DNA of 64,000 nucleotides from Anopheles merus (GCF_017562075.2 NW_024427620.1:1-64000); one strand, 5' to 3'. Shown: positions 32,961 through 46,469, numbered from the stretch's first letter. The notes: generated by a model not told the origin, from the letters alone. Numbers and translations are program-made.

Positions 32961-34489
32961 CCACTAGACCACCCCCCCCCCCTCCACGCATGATCGATTA
33001 CGGCTACCTTCTCGGTAGAACGGCTGGTTCAGGTTTCTTGTAGCGCATCCTCATCCCTAGCGCCGGGCGGGGTGGGGGATCGCGACATGATAGAGTGAAA
33101 GGTCACTTTCCCCGCGCTGTGTGTGTGTGTATGTGTCGAGACCCAAAAACTCGAGACAGATTTCGGCAAATTAAAAAAAAATTATAACCACTATACACTG
33201 TGCTACATGATGCTTAGAAGGTCATTGAAACATCAAACATGTTCAAATAAAAAAATATTAGTTTAGTGTTAGACGTTCTCCTACGCTTGTTTTAAATAGG
33301 CTTCTTCACCCTCTATTGGCAGGGGCATCGAATGGTCTCATCAGCAGCGGCACGAAATAAAATAAACCATCAATACACCGATAACACTTTGAATCCCAAT
33401 CCAGCTTCTCCCACAGCGTCCCAAGGTCACACACTAATTAATAAATGCTAACACCCACCAATAACAATACATAACCGCAATGCACATATAAGTATCAACG
33501 CATACACCACAACACCCAATCAGCTGGCGGCGGAAGGCACGGGCTGAAGCTCAAGTAAGGCAAGCAGGGTGAAGGAGGGAGGGGAGAGGAAGAAGCGGAC
33601 GAAAAAATGGGCGCCATTTTTTTTTTAATTTTTTGACCATTTTTTTTTGCTCCGCCGCCGCCCGAACTTGGCCCGAACTGCCCGAACTGCGCTGGCCAGC
33701 GCAGATTTTGGCTGGTCTCACGCGCTGGACTTCAGCGATTCCTGCGCTGGGTCGAGCAAGTTTAGCGCCATCTGTTGGCGAAATGAACGAACTATTTATG
33801 GCGGCGGAGCAAAAAAAACGGTCAAAAAATTTAAAAATATTGGCGCCCATTTTTTCGTCCGCTTCTTCTCCCTCCCTCACCCTGCCTTGCCTTACTTGCG
33901 CTTCAGCCCGTGCCTTCCGCCGACAGCTGATTGGGTGTTTGTAGTGTATGTGTTGATTCATATATGTGCATTGCGGTTGTGTATTGTTATTGGTGGGTGT
34001 TAGCATTTATTAATTTGTGTGTGACCTTGAGACGCTGTGGGAGAAGCTGGATTGGGATTCAAAGTGTTATCGGTGTATTGATGGTTTATTTTATTTCGTG
34101 CCGCTGCTGATGAGACCATTCGATGCCCGTGACAATCGAGGGTGAAGAAGCCTATTTAAAACAAGCGTAGGAGAACGTCTAACACTAATCTAATATTTTT
34201 TAAATTTGAATATGTTTCATGCTTCAACGACCTTCTAAGCATCATGTAGCACAGTGTATAGTGGCAATAAAATATTTTTTTAAAAATATGCCTAAATCTG
34301 TCTCGAGTTTTCGGACCACGACACACACACACACACAGCGCGGGGAAAGTGACCGTTCACTCTATCATGTCGCGATCCCCCACCCCGCCCGGCGCTAGGG
34401 TTGAGGATGCTACAAGAAAGCTGAACCAACCGTTCTGCCGATAGGTAGCCGTAATCGATCATGCGTGGAGGGGGGGGGTGGTCTAGTGG

Positions 34490-34649
34490 GGGGGGGAGTG
34501 CGTGCTTGCGCGACTTCGGGGGTGCGTGCTCGCGAGCGCGCTTTCGTGGGTGCGTGCTGGCGTGCGCGCTTTCATGCTCGCGGGCGCGCGTACGTGCGTG
34601 TGTGCGTGCGTGCGTGCGTGCTGGCGTGCGCGCGTTCATTCATGTGTGC

Positions 34650-34706
<57 letters not shown>

Positions 34707-34715
34707 CGTGTGGAA
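34490..34715. repeat. GT/GC simple repeat, right arm of copy C
   Basis: GTGCGTGC tract with a pure (TG)n run of about 40 bp near 34665-34705 and CG runs. The frames through it are not genes. Confidence 0.92.
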
Positions 34716-36793
34716 ACCCCAAAACGTTTGATTCTGATGCGTACATTTTCATCCACTGCGGCAACAAAGTCCGTGCATTTTTTATCTCGCTACCTGAGAG
34801 ACAACACAATTCTGCTAGTGGATGCAAGTTGAAACAAAACTTGAATTGAATTCATACAAAAGAGGATTCTGGATTTGTTTATTACGGTGCGCGTATGGTG
34901 CTGCACCTGTCCGTCCAGAATCTGGCGGCTTGTTGGCTGGGCAAGCCGGTATCATGACGCCGAGCGACCGGCACTGCCTTGGAATGGGTTCGGCTCGGTA
35001 GGTTAATGTCCTTTGGTCGAGTGCATTCCGTGCATTTGTCGCGTCACATCGGTAGCCCGGCAGCATCAAAGACAAGCCAAACTCTTCCCCGGGCGTGGAA
35101 TGTTATGCTAATTTCTTCTTATTATTATTATTATTATTGTTGGCGTAATAGCCAGCGCAATCATGCCGGCCATTTTAGGACTTGAGTACCACGTAGCCGG
35201 TTTGTCAGCCCTTGCTACGGCGGACGGTTCATACGTGGTTAGAACCCGCGACGGGCATGCTGTTAAGATGTGCGGAATGGTGGCGGTGCCGCGGGAAAGC
35301 TCCTATCTTGCGGGCAACTTGCATACTGTCACACTGTCTCCTACCCGATGCATACGCTGCAGGCATAGGGAAGGATGCACCTCAACAATAAAAAAACACC
35401 GTCATGAACCAGCGGCGGATCTAACGGTAGGCGGACTAAGCGGTCGCCGAAGATCTCTAGTCTGTAGTATGCCGTATGTCTACAAGTGGACAGAGGCCTC
35501 GTAAAAAAATAAAACAACAACAACAACAACAAGTGGACAGAGTATTAGCGATAAAGGCCCCTGGAAAGATGGTCCTGTGGCTGGAGAAACATTTACCCCC
35601 CCTCCCCCATGCCGACAACAATTTTAGGGCCTGTGATGATCGTAGGGGTCCCACTCCCTCCCCCCCCCGCGCCAACGATTTAAGTATACTGTTATATCTC
35701 CCAACAGCTGTACCCGCTCCAGTACCCCCTCCTCCTGGTCATCAGTTACCATTTACAGCGACCGTCTTTCCGCCTAGGGCACCCGATTCCCCTACTCCGT
35801 CACTGTCATGAACACCTTCCTTTCTTTGACCGATCGATCATAACATTCCGGAAGAGCATACATTCGGCGACAGTTTTGCATACACACGCACACTCACACC
35901 CATGCGCAGGCGGCTTGGCATATCTGTGTAATCTACACCATACGAAAGCAAAAGCTTAGTGTAATAAAATTATGCTTTATGTTTAGCACGTTCAGTTCGA
36001 TGGCAGGCCCCAGGGACTGCCAGTGAACTTTCCAGTATGCCGATTTTACAATCAGCTTGCGTTCTAGATGCCGGCGGAACGGAATGTTGATGAAAAACAG
36101 CGCCAGGCTGAACGTGCTAATGCGAATTAGGGTTCTGCCCGTTGCACAGCAAACCCTCCAGCGTGAGCTAGCGATTCCTTGGTCATTTTTACATTGCAGC
36201 GATTGAACTCATTGCGCTTTTTTGGTTTGATTTGTGAAAATGCAACTTCTTCGCTGCAATGTTTAGTATCGGCTTGTTAAGCGCCACAGCAACTCATGAG
36301 CATTGGCCACAAGCGAGAAAGAGATAGCGCTATGGAGGGAAAAAGCACGGACGACGGCTGACAGCGATTGGCCGTCTGATGCACCAACACATCCAAACCT
36401 TCGACAGCGCGTTCAGGCGAGGGGTATGAGGCGGAGTCAGGGACGGGTAGCTCGACTGGCTGCTTGACAAATTTGCCGTTGGAGGGAAAAAGAAGGCATG
36501 ATAAAATTCTCCGAACGCCATCATTTCTTGCGTCGCTTTGCGCAGCGGGAAGGCAAGCAAGTTATTAAATACGAGGGCACTTGTATAACCAAAACTATAC
36601 TTTTACTTCTATAACTACCGACACGGGTAGGTCATACATTTTAAACAAGAATTCGCATTTTTCGGAGAAAACATGTATTGTTATAAATTTATAATAAAAA
36701 ATACTTTTTATATTATAACTTTTTGCTTTAAAGAAAGGTAGGTAAAGACGGACACCATAAGGAAAATTTGAAAAATTTAAGAATATATATATA

Positions 36794-37207
36794 CGGCCTC
36801 AGCACAATTTTTCGATCGATCTGGCTGTCATTTTGATGTCATTTGACACACATTTCGCCGCCAAGGTGTACATTTTACCCGCCTTTTTGAAAACTGGTAT
36901 ACCATGACACTCACGAGTAAATGAACTATGCTACAAAAATTCGATAGTTCCGCTTTGTATGGGGAAAGGTTGCTGTTTTTGAAAAACGTTATGCAAAAGC
37001 AAGTTGGTAAATGTTTTGGTTCTTTTTAAATATTTTGGATGATCAAAAATCATTTAGTAAATATAATAAAAACAATGGTTTACCTACACTAAATACTGAA
37101 CTCGATGGGAATCGACTTCATGAAGGAGTATGAAAGAAATAGTTATACTGTCAGATTTACGTGAGCACCTATCAAAATTTTTCGATCGAAAAATTGGGCT
37201 GAGGCCG
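36794..37207. mobile_element. MITE with CGGCCTCAGC ends
   Basis: Begins CGGCCTCAGCACAATTTTTC and ends with the inverse GAAAAATTGGGCTGAGGCCG; both flanks are TA-rich (TATATATA, ATATA). About 414 bp, no coding content. Confidence 0.8.
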
Positions 37208-38600
37208 ATATACAACGACCATGAAAATGTGCATACATTATCCTCCACTCATGTTTTATCAGAAAATTTGTTGATTCAAGTTTCTATCGACTTGTATGTT
37301 TTTTCAAATGAAAAAACATGGTTTTTTTCATGCAGTTTTGAAATGTACGTGTAAGACCTGATATGGGAAAGATGAAGACACCATGAAGGATAAGATAGAA
37401 AACGACACCTATAGAAAACGTTTGAAATTGAAGAGGTTTAGAAGTTTTTACATATGTAATTGATTTCGACATCCTGGTACGTACATGAACCAATTCTTGT
37501 TCAATTTCAACGACGATTCATTCAGTCGTGAATTTAGGTATTGTAAGCAGGGCTTTTAACTTATCTTTGAATGCAGGATCTATGACATTTTTTAAATGCT
37601 GGGCACTAGCAACGGACGTTGCTTTAACTTATAGAATAAAAGTATTCATATTCATATTCATATTGAGTTGTTTACCTTTTGGTTACACAAATACTTTAAT
37701 AATACTTATTACCTATGTTCCTAACCTAACAAAAATTAACAAAAATTAAGGCAGCTCGGAATTATAAAGGGTTCTGGTGTGGGAACGGAAAGAAGATAAG
37801 GGAAGGTTGAAATTAAACAAAAGGAAAGAGGATAAGGTAAGGTTGAATTATACAGTTAATTCGACGAATTGTACAAAGGAGGGGTCTTTACGGCCTACTG
37901 CAGTTCGGCGGGATGGGATCAGTAGGAGAGGATGGTTACGAAGGACACGGTTAGGAGCAAAGAAAGGGATAGAAGAAAGGAGGAATGGAGAATCGATACC
38001 AAGGAGTAATGCGGCAATAAAGGAGGATTGGACATGAGAACGGCAGTTTTCCAATAGTTCCAGGCTACGCTGCCGGCATCTGTTCTCGTAAGGAAGCATG
38101 GGGGAGTGTAGCAGATTTACTGCTAACAGTAGTTCAAACACAACTTAAAAACACTTTAACAGAATTACAATTAAGAGTTGAACCAACTCAAAAAGCCATC
38201 TTAACCTAATCGTTGCTAACCAAAACCATCCAACTAAAGATACATCCAAATTAACCAACAATCGAATCAGGTGAGACAGAAAACCTACCATGCAATAAAT
38301 GCTTAGCACACACAAACCGTAGGACAGGAAGCGCGAACCTACAACTTATAAAAACATAACGCGACGGTAATATGAAACGCAACTCAGAACGGCTGCAAAA
38401 CGATTGCGCAACAATAACACCAAATGACAAACAAACAACTGGACATTGACTTTATATTTTGATGAACAATCCTCAAACCAGGAAGGTTAGCAACCTTATA
38501 ATGAAAATAGGTTAATATTAGTCGTAAACATAAAATAAGTGTAAAAAGACATTGTGTCATCACTGTTTAAGAATTCGTTATAAATAAAGCTAATTTGAAA
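37208..38600. other. Intronic DNA without recognised features
   Basis: AT-rich; a short AG-rich stretch (37780-38040) gives open frames with no recognisable domain. No exon or repeat edge seen. Confidence 0.5.
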
Positions 38601-38762
38601 GCTGCGCTCTGGCACCAATCGAACACGACATCCGACTCGAACAAACCCATATAATCAAATGGAGGTGCACTGTCAGACACAAACAAACAAACAAGACAAA
38701 CATGTCAAATCCCATACATTTTTCATGTTCGATGTAGTGTTCGATTGGTGCTAGAGCGCCGG
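38601..38762. mobile_element. MITE (GCGCTCTAGCACC family), uninterrupted copy
   Basis: About 160 bp with ends like GCGCTCTGGCACCAATCGAA and TTCGATTGGTGCTAGAGCGC. It is the empty counterpart of 26286-26774 and a relative of 49094-49252. Confidence 0.8.
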
Positions 38763-38939
38763 GTGAGACAGTTCACTAGTTTCATACATGTAGATCACTC
38801 GTGTTTAGTGTTTCTCCCCATTAGCAGATGCCGCCGAAGGCTCTGCTCAATTGGTAACCACGTTTGGTGATCAGCTGTTCAGTCGGTTGACCGATCAGCA
38901 ATACCCCTTCTACGGAAGAAGTGCCAGGTTGCACCTTAA

Positions 38940-40660
38940 TCGGTTAACGCTCCCGCAGCGGTTTAACGCCGCCTGGAATCCGATCCATCGCGCAAGTAAA
39001 GTTCCGTAGTTCCACCCGTCCGTTGCATAAGTGTAACTTGACATCTCTTCCTAACGAAGTAAACGAATGATACAATTCATTCGCAATTAAACCAACTACG
39101 GTACATTCTCGCCTCGATACCCCGCCTCGTTCTGCACTCTTCCTCCACATTCCGCACATCGACTTACCGCACACGGTTCTGGTAAGCAAAGTGCACGCCG
39201 AACCTACCACAGGAGGACAATCCACCCAGGATCACTGCACCCTCTCGATACGTTCCAAGTGGGTCCGAGCTGTAGGGGACCAGACTACTGAGCAGTACTC
39301 CAAAATCGATCTTACCAGAGAGCAGAACAGTGTCTTCAGGCATATAGGGTTGGAGAAATCGCTAGCAATTTTCTCTAGGAGATCCTATGTTTTCTGCGCT
39401 TGATGTACAACTGAATCAATGTGGCGACTCCGAGAACTTTTACGACACAAACACGATTGACTTGCACAGAATTTAGAACGTACGAGTGAACGATTTGTAG
39501 ACTGCGAACAACTAAACGAAATGACGTTACACTTACCAGGGCATAATGTGAGAGAATTACTAGAACATCAAGAGGAAAAACGACCAAGAATATTTTGTAG
39601 GGAAATACAATCACTAGAAGACGAAACTGGGAGAAAGATTTTGAGATCGTCTGCGTAGCAGAGGAAATACTTAGGAGGGAGGGCAGTATGGACACCATTA
39701 ATAAAAATTATAAATAACAAAGGACTTAGGACACTACCTTACGGTACGCCTGCACTACATAAAAAGGGGGTCGAAAACAGATCATCAAATTTAACACTAT
39801 ACAAACGATCGCATAGAAAAGAACGTAAGCAAGATACAAAAAGATTATTGACGTTAAGTTGTGAAATTTTATTTAAAATTAGGCAATGAGGAAAATAATC
39901 AAATGCAGATATAATATCAATATAAATAGTATCAACTTGTTTAAATGACTCTAACTGGGATAATATGAGAAGTAAACGACATAAGGTTAGTTGTTGTAGA
40001 ACGGTTTAAGAAAAGGCCACGTTGCTGAGGGATAATAGTAGAAGAGGTGAGTTTAAACACATAAGAATGGATAATATTCTCAAATACCTTGGTTATTGCG
40101 CATTTTATTGAGATGCCACGGTAATTGAAATTGACCAACGGGTTACCTTTTTTGTGTATGGGGACGAGTCATGCTCGTTTCCACAATAAAGGGAATGAAG
40201 ACGTGGACAAAGATAGGTGAAACAATTTTACCAATAGAGGGACGAACAGAGAAGGTGACTTTTTAAACAAAGGCTGGTATTCCATCCGGTCCAGAGGAGA
40301 AGGATGACTTAAGTTTTTAAAGAGCTTTAAAGACTGTATTGACATTGACAATACCCTCAGCCCATGCGACGGAGTTTAAACCAGGCCATATGCCCTTAAA
40401 CTCCGTCAAAGGTTGACTCTTCGGTCCAGACAGACCATTGGCAAAATGCTCAGCAAATAGGGAACAGGTGTCAGCAGCATTGTCCGTAGTGACCGAACCG
40501 AGCGACATGGAAGCAGGAAGGAAAAAGGGGTTACGAGGCTTCTTGGCATAAGATCAAAAAAGTTTGGGATTATGATACAACATGCATTGCATCCTTCCAA
40601 GATACAACCTATAACTGACACGATTATAATTACGAAAAGCAGAAGCGGCATATTTAAAAA
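38940..40660 (-). pseudogene. Decayed Jockey/CR1-like non-LTR retrotransposon (reverse transcriptase)
   Basis: On the minus strand, fragments in changing frames follow LINE ORF2 order: a pre-RT piece (DTCSLFAEHFANGLSG, about 40450), RT finger and palm pieces (MEYQPLFKK, about 40290; NYRGISIKCAITKVFENIIH, about 40120; a RSTTTNLMSFTS block), and a C-terminal piece reading LFCSLVRSILEYCSVVWSPT around 39300. Many frameshifts and stops interrupt it. An old inactive copy; the clade assignment is from these short motifs only. Confidence 0.75.
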
Positions 40661-42360
40661 CTCTACAATTGTACACAGAAGGAGTTGATCCGAGTTTTTT
40701 TAAGGATACGTGTCCTATCCGCCTTTATTGACGGTATGTAGTATCTTCCCAAGGAAGGCGAGAGGATGGTTTAGAACGAGGACAACATAAAGGGAGAGCT
40801 GCATTAACAATATTACTAAATTGTTCTACCGCCACGTCCACAGCGGAGGGAGAATCCATTTTTCGGAGGAGTTTGAAGCCATTTTTCTCACCACGTCAAA
40901 ATTAAACTTCTCAAACTTTGTAATCCCATAGAATCGCTCATGTATTCCGCAACGGTGTCATATTAATGGCTCTTCTTTTTGTTGATAAAAGTTGTCCAAG
41001 ACGAGGAAAGATATTGGGTTCCGTGAAGTACATAATCAGCATCGAGCGTGCAGCATAACGCTTGACTGCTTTTTTTATCGGTGTTCCATTTCTCGCTTAT
41101 TTCAATACTTTTTCTAGTTGATGAATGGTTTAAATGTTCGGAAAATCCTTACTTTGGGGATGTTTTCATCACCAATTGACATTAAAAGTTAAATAAATCA
41201 ACAAATTCGGCGTCTTTCTTTTCCTACGATAAAGTGTCCATTTTGTCCGCTTTGGTGTCAGGATTTATAAACCACCAAAAACAATATTTTGTATTGCTTT
41301 CATTTTCGTTCCTTCACCATTTTTTTTTTGCTTAATAATCACGATAACTTATTCATGTAATCAAACTTCCGAAAACATAAACAATGCATGTTCCAGAGCT
41401 TAAGAGCTTAAGCTTAAGCTTAATTCGACAAATTTTGCATATATTATGCCCAAATTGTTCTCAAATGAGTTGTTTTACTTTAAGTTTGGATGCTGCATTG
41501 CTAAATTATTCGCCAATTACCTTTTTTGTGCATTTATGAGAAGTATCCATCTTACCCGCGGAGTCCGTCTTTACCTACCTTTCTCTATTGCTTTTGGGAA
41601 TATTAATTTCATTCACAATAAAAAGTTCAACTGACTTTAAACAACCACCATGTCCTCCTAACTATCAGGTCAAGCATTTCAAGCAATATGACTTCAGAAG
41701 AACAGCATTTGAAATAGAGTCTATTAATGAAAGTGTACGCATTTCTATAGATATCCTAACAAAATTAACGACTAAACGAAAACCAAAACTCGTTATTGTA
41801 TGCATTGCCTACCCGTGCAGGTAGTTATAAAAGTATGGGATAAGAATACATATTTTTTTAATTACATTATATACAAATTTGAGCATTCTGATTTTTGGAT
41901 CACTGTTTTAAAACACATTTTTCTAGGCATTCTGCAAATTTCGGATCGATTCCAATAAAAAGATATTATAAAATTTATGAGCAAAACATACCCGGGTAGG
42001 TGGTTATAGAAATGAAGGTTAATTATTAGTGTTCACTGGTTTCCAAAACCCAAGAGTTGTAACGGGTTTACGAAATATTTTGTTGCATTATAATACTTGT
42101 ATCGGACGAAGATTCGTGGTCTTTGAACGCTAAAATATTGACGAATCTTTTCTTCACACTTGTTTCTGGTGAAAAGGGAAAGATTCGTGAGCCATGAAAT
42201 GTGCTGTGTACGCGTACCTATTTGGCAGCCCATATTCTCTAAGATATTTTTTGAAATGAAATTTTACAAATAAATTAGTTAAAGAGTGGTAGATTTTTTC
42301 CGTGGTTTCTTGGACACTTCAAAGCAACACTTACATTAGTTTTCTTGAACATGACTACGT
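40661..42360. other. Intronic DNA with possible inverted repeat ends
   Basis: GTCCGTCTTTACCTACCTTTCT near 41567 is the inverse of a stretch at about 36732-36757, and CTACCCGTGCAGGTAGTTAT near 41811 is roughly the inverse of sequence near 36615. This hints at a large DNA element spanning both sides, with the MITE at 36794 and the LINE nested within, but the ends are not clear. Confidence 0.35.
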
Positions 42361-42369
42361 CTCCGATGT

Positions 42370-45060
42370 CATGATGTGAAGATTGTCATCGGAGACTTTA
42401 ATGCACAGGTCGGACAGGAGGAGGTATATCAACCAACCATCGGAAGTTTCAGCGTCCAACAGGTAACAAACTACAACGACCTCAGGCTCATAAACCTTGC
42501 CTCCTCCCACATCTTCAGCATCCGAAGCATCTTCTTCCAGCATGCACGCCTTCTTAGTTACACCTGGAGGCACCCTAAAGGTGATTCAAAGCCTCAAATC
42601 GACCACGTTTTAATTTACGGAAGGAAATTTTTAGATATTATCGACGTCAAAACATATAGATGTGCAAACGTCGACTCGGACCATTTCCTGATCATGGTAA
42701 AGCTACGCCAGAAAATCTCCGTGGTTAACAACCAACGGAGTCAGACCACCCGAATGCTCAACCTGGACCATTTGAAGTATGCTGATGTGGCCGAGGGGTA
42801 CGCGACAGCGCTCGGGGTAGCGCTTTCGGCCGACAACAACATCGTCCTAATGTCCAGACGATTGGCGTATGGTGGAACGAGCCGTCAGCACTGTAATCGA
42901 ACATAACATCGGCCGTTTACCACGTAGAGAGAAAAAGGAATAGATCGACGGATAGTGCAGACGAGCACTATCTTAGAAGAATGTAGCGCGCGCCTGCATG
43001 CTACGGCATGGAACCCGTCAAAACGTGGGGAACTACAAACGACTGAGGAAACAGCAAACCCTGCTCTTACAAGCCAAGCAGCGCCGTTTTGAGGAGTCAG
43101 AAGAAAAATCTGCTGACAGTCTGCCGGCTCTCATAGTAAAAAGATCTGAAGTTATCTTTAACAACTTCTCGGGACTGTTGTAGCTGTGTTTAGATTATCT
43201 CCTTCCTAAACCGATCTTGGACCGGCTGTAACAACGTATGTACAGGATTTCACACTTTATCTCAAGACCGCAGGACCTCTTTCCGAATCTGAAATACTAT
43301 TAAATCAAATGAAGTAATGCATATTTGTTAAAATATTTTTTTGCAAGAATATTAAGGGATTAGTTTCAACTATTCGAATACTCTTTTTGATAAAAACACG
43401 GAAAGATTAATTAGTCGTTTTCAGAACACTGTTGTACACAAGGGTTATACGTGTAAACAATTTGCTTGACCACATGTCCTGAGGGTGAAACAGTGTGTTC
43501 GAGAAAAGTGCCGCAGATTCAGCATTGCATTCGATGGCTTCTGGTATCATCATCATTTTCAGGTATCATCAACGTTTTGAAGCATCATACCGCAGTCTTG
43601 GCATTGGCTAAGACAGATTCGGGAAGGGTTTCCGCGGTCGTGAGATAAAGTGTAACACCCTGTAAGACGTGCACTTGTGTGTGTGCGCAATTCGGAGTGA
43701 AGTGATCGATGACTTCCGGTTTCGTGTGCGACTTTGATGTACGTCCGGGGTTGCCAGAATGGACATATTTCCCAACAAATGCTAAAACTGCTTTCACAGC
43801 CGGGGGACACCTTCTTATTCTACAGGAGATTAAGGGAGGCACTGAGCGGGTTTGCTCCTAAAACGATGTGCCGGGATGTGGAAGGAAATTTCCTGATAGA
43901 CGAGCGGGAGGTGAACGAATGGAGGAAGTGCTACTTTGAAGTAAAGCCTGAATGGAGTTAAGCGACAGCAAAGCCCCCGCCATCTCTGGATGAGATTATC
44001 AGCGCCATCAAGCAGCTAAAGAGCAATATATCTGCTGGTAGTGATGCGCTAGCGGCCGACCTCTTCAAGATAGGGCCGGAGAGGTCGAAATGCATCAGCT
44101 GGGTATTATTCATCCAGTCTACAAGTAGGGCGACAGGCTGGATTGCTCGAACTTTCGAGTCATGACAGTCCTTAATGCCGCCTATAAGATTCTGTCCCAG
44201 ATACTGTTCTGCAGACTTGACGTCGGAATCGTTCGAATCTCAAAGGGGTCTGAGGCAAAGTGACGGATTCTCCAGTCTGCCCTTCACCATCGCCCTGGAG
44301 GTATCATTCGATGCACGGGGCTAGACAACGACTTCCGTGGCACGATCCTCTACCTGTCTCTCCAATTTCTTGGTTTCACGAATGACATTGAGAACAGTAA
44401 AATTGTATGAGTACACCCGATTCAAACGTGAAGCAGAAAGAATTGGGTTGAGAATCAATGCGACGTAGATAAAGTACCTGCTTGCCGGTGACTCAGGCCA
44501 GCGAAACAATGTATTAGTTGACAATCTCGAGGTATTAAAGGAAATCTGCTGTCTTGGGACGGTCGCTACTTTGGACAACGACATCAGCGAAATTCGGAGA
44601 CGCATTGTGCAGGGGAATCGTTCATACAAAGGGCTTCACGGGGAACAAAGGGAAATCACGAAACCTCGAGCCCACACGAAGTGTGAGAAATATTGCACAT
44701 TGATTCGCCCGGTGGTCGTCTAGGGACACGAGTCTCTGAGCGTGTTTGAGCGACGTATCCTCCGGACCATCTTTGACGGTGTGCTCGAGCATAGAGCATG
44801 GATGAGAAGGATGAACCACGAGCTTGCTGATCTGTACGACGAACCGAGCATCCTGACGGTGGTGAAGGCTGGCAGGATACGATGGCTGGGGCATGTCATG
44901 AGGATGCCGTACTCACGCCCCACCAAGAAGATGTTCGACAGCGATCTCCAGTTTGGCATAAGGCGCAGAGAAGCACAGCGAACTCGATGGCTGGACCAGG
45001 TGAAGCGAGACCAGACCGAGATCGGGTGTCTGCATGGATGGGAGGCTACAGTCAGTGAAA
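42370..45060 (+). pseudogene. Decayed RTE/BovB-like non-LTR retrotransposon
   Basis: The first 176-codon piece (42376-42906) is an AP-type endonuclease end, with KIVIGDFNAQVG, QIDHVLIYGRKF and SDHFLIMVKLR. Then come a pre-RT piece (FLFYRRLREALSGFAPKTMC, 43825), an RT start (SLDEIISAIKQLKSNISAGS near 43985), and a C-terminal piece (44742-45060) with GRIRWLGHVMRM and a W-L-DQVK segment. The RT core is full of stops. The domain order and direction show one decayed element on the + strand. Confidence 0.8.
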
Positions 45061-45099
45061 ACAAGAGAGCGATAAAGAGAGAGAAAAAGAGAAAGAGAA

Positions 45100-45131
<32 letters not shown>

Positions 45132-45152
45132 TAAAAAAGAGAGAGAGAGTAT
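45061..45152. repeat. GA-rich microsatellite
   Basis: AGAGAGA and AAAGAGA runs directly after the LINE C-terminus, perhaps its 3' tail. Confidence 0.9.
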
Positions 45153-45709
45153 GTCTCTATGCTGAGAGTCCCTAGAAGATTCACCTAAAGAAGATTTTAC
45201 TGTATCGACTCGGTTTGTCTAGACGCTAGAACAAATTTGACGTCGAATATTATCGAAAAATGGGTCGCTATTTTCAAATTTTCTTAGATTGTGCTGGCCC
45301 AGTTTTTCCTCTCATGAAAATCGCCTATGAAGGTGAATTAAGAATCAATAAGTAAGCAGTGATTTTCAAACTAATGAAGAACTTGTTGGTAAATTGTAAA
45401 GTAGTATTTAGTAACTTAATGCTGACGCATAATTGTGAAGATTGTATGTTGGAATTGACGGAAGCTTGAAGCGGAGGTGGGCCGATTAATATACCCGCCA
45501 TGGTTCCAAGCCTCGTATGGACTGCATATTGGGGATGGCAATAAAATCAAAACAGGATCAACTATATCATTATTAACATACTATAGAAAATTTTCGCACA
45601 ATCGTAGAACAAACATGAAGCTTATTTTTGAAGTAATTAAACATACATAATTTTGCTGCTAAATGTTTGTTTGTATTTTTCTTGGTGGTTAATTACATGG
45701 TTTTAAGCC

Positions 45710-46062
45710 CAATAAACAATCGTCAAGATGTTTAAAACAATGCCTGATTTGAAAAACACAATTGTCTGCCACTTGTTAATACGTCAACCCGCATTTTGTA
45801 CACTGTCCACATGATTTAAATAATAAAGCGATATCAGCTATATTTTTTTGTTTGATGAGAAGTTTTTGGATTTTTTTGTTTGCTTGATTGTTTCGTGAAA
45901 CAAAATAAACCGTGCCGTCGCTGACAGCTATTTAATAAAAGGCGACAATTACTTAAATCATGTGGACAGTGTACAAAATGCGGGATGACGTATTTACAAG
46001 TGGTAGACAATTATGTTTTTCAAATTAGGCATTGTTTTAACCATCTTAACGATTGTTTATTG
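45710..46062. mobile_element. MITE with long inverted repeats, 353 bp
   Basis: Inverted repeats of about 115 bp beginning CAATAAACAATCGTCAAGAT; both arms include ATTTTGTACACTGTCCACAT. The arms are about 90% alike. The loop is short and T-rich. It could fold into a near-complete hairpin. No ORF. Confidence 0.88.
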
Positions 46063-46469
46063 AACTGTAAAATCCTGTAACAACGGGTTATACGACTTAC
46101 ATGGTGTTGATGAAACAATTCAGCATATTGAGTATTGTAATTGATCATTTAAGAATAATTCTAAAATAAAGGTTGCCCAGGTTTCCTCGCATGCTCATTT
46201 TGCCCCATTGCCCCTATAATTGACTAGCAAGGGTACACCAAATCATAACTCTCAGCCATGCAAGGTTTCGTCGGTCTTTTCGAGGATAATTCATTCATTC
46301 ATTGTTTTGCAACCAGATTATTATTAGTAATCGTGCTATTTACTCTTACTGTTGTTGGTACTGACACTTTTCTGAACTGCACACATTAAAAAAAATGTTT
46401 AAAAAAACATAAAAGAACGTATCGTAAAGATATAAAACCACCGGTTTATGTCCTTCTCTTGGTAAAATC

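Larger units (their letters stand above)
30835..36549. mobile_element. Foldback-family element, copy C: 5.7-kb giant inverted repeat
   Basis: The left arm, 30835 to about 33660, and the right arm, about 33799 to 36549, are inverted copies of each other over roughly 2.8 kb. A spacer of about 140 bp contains CTGCGCTGGCCAGCGCAG and TAGCGCCATCTGTTGGCG. The outer ends are CCCGCTGCGCAAAGCG and its inverse. Matching landmarks include the CACCGTCATGAACCAGCGG block (about 31865 and 35397), the tRNA-like SINE block, and GT/GC tracts. No ORF with a recognisable domain is present. I see no clear target duplication at the ends. Confidence 0.92.

Noticed and set aside
30835..36549. Helitron or MULE identity for the foldback element
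   Set aside because: No CTRR end or 3' hairpin for a Helitron, and no convincing 8-9-bp duplication for a MULE; left unclassified.
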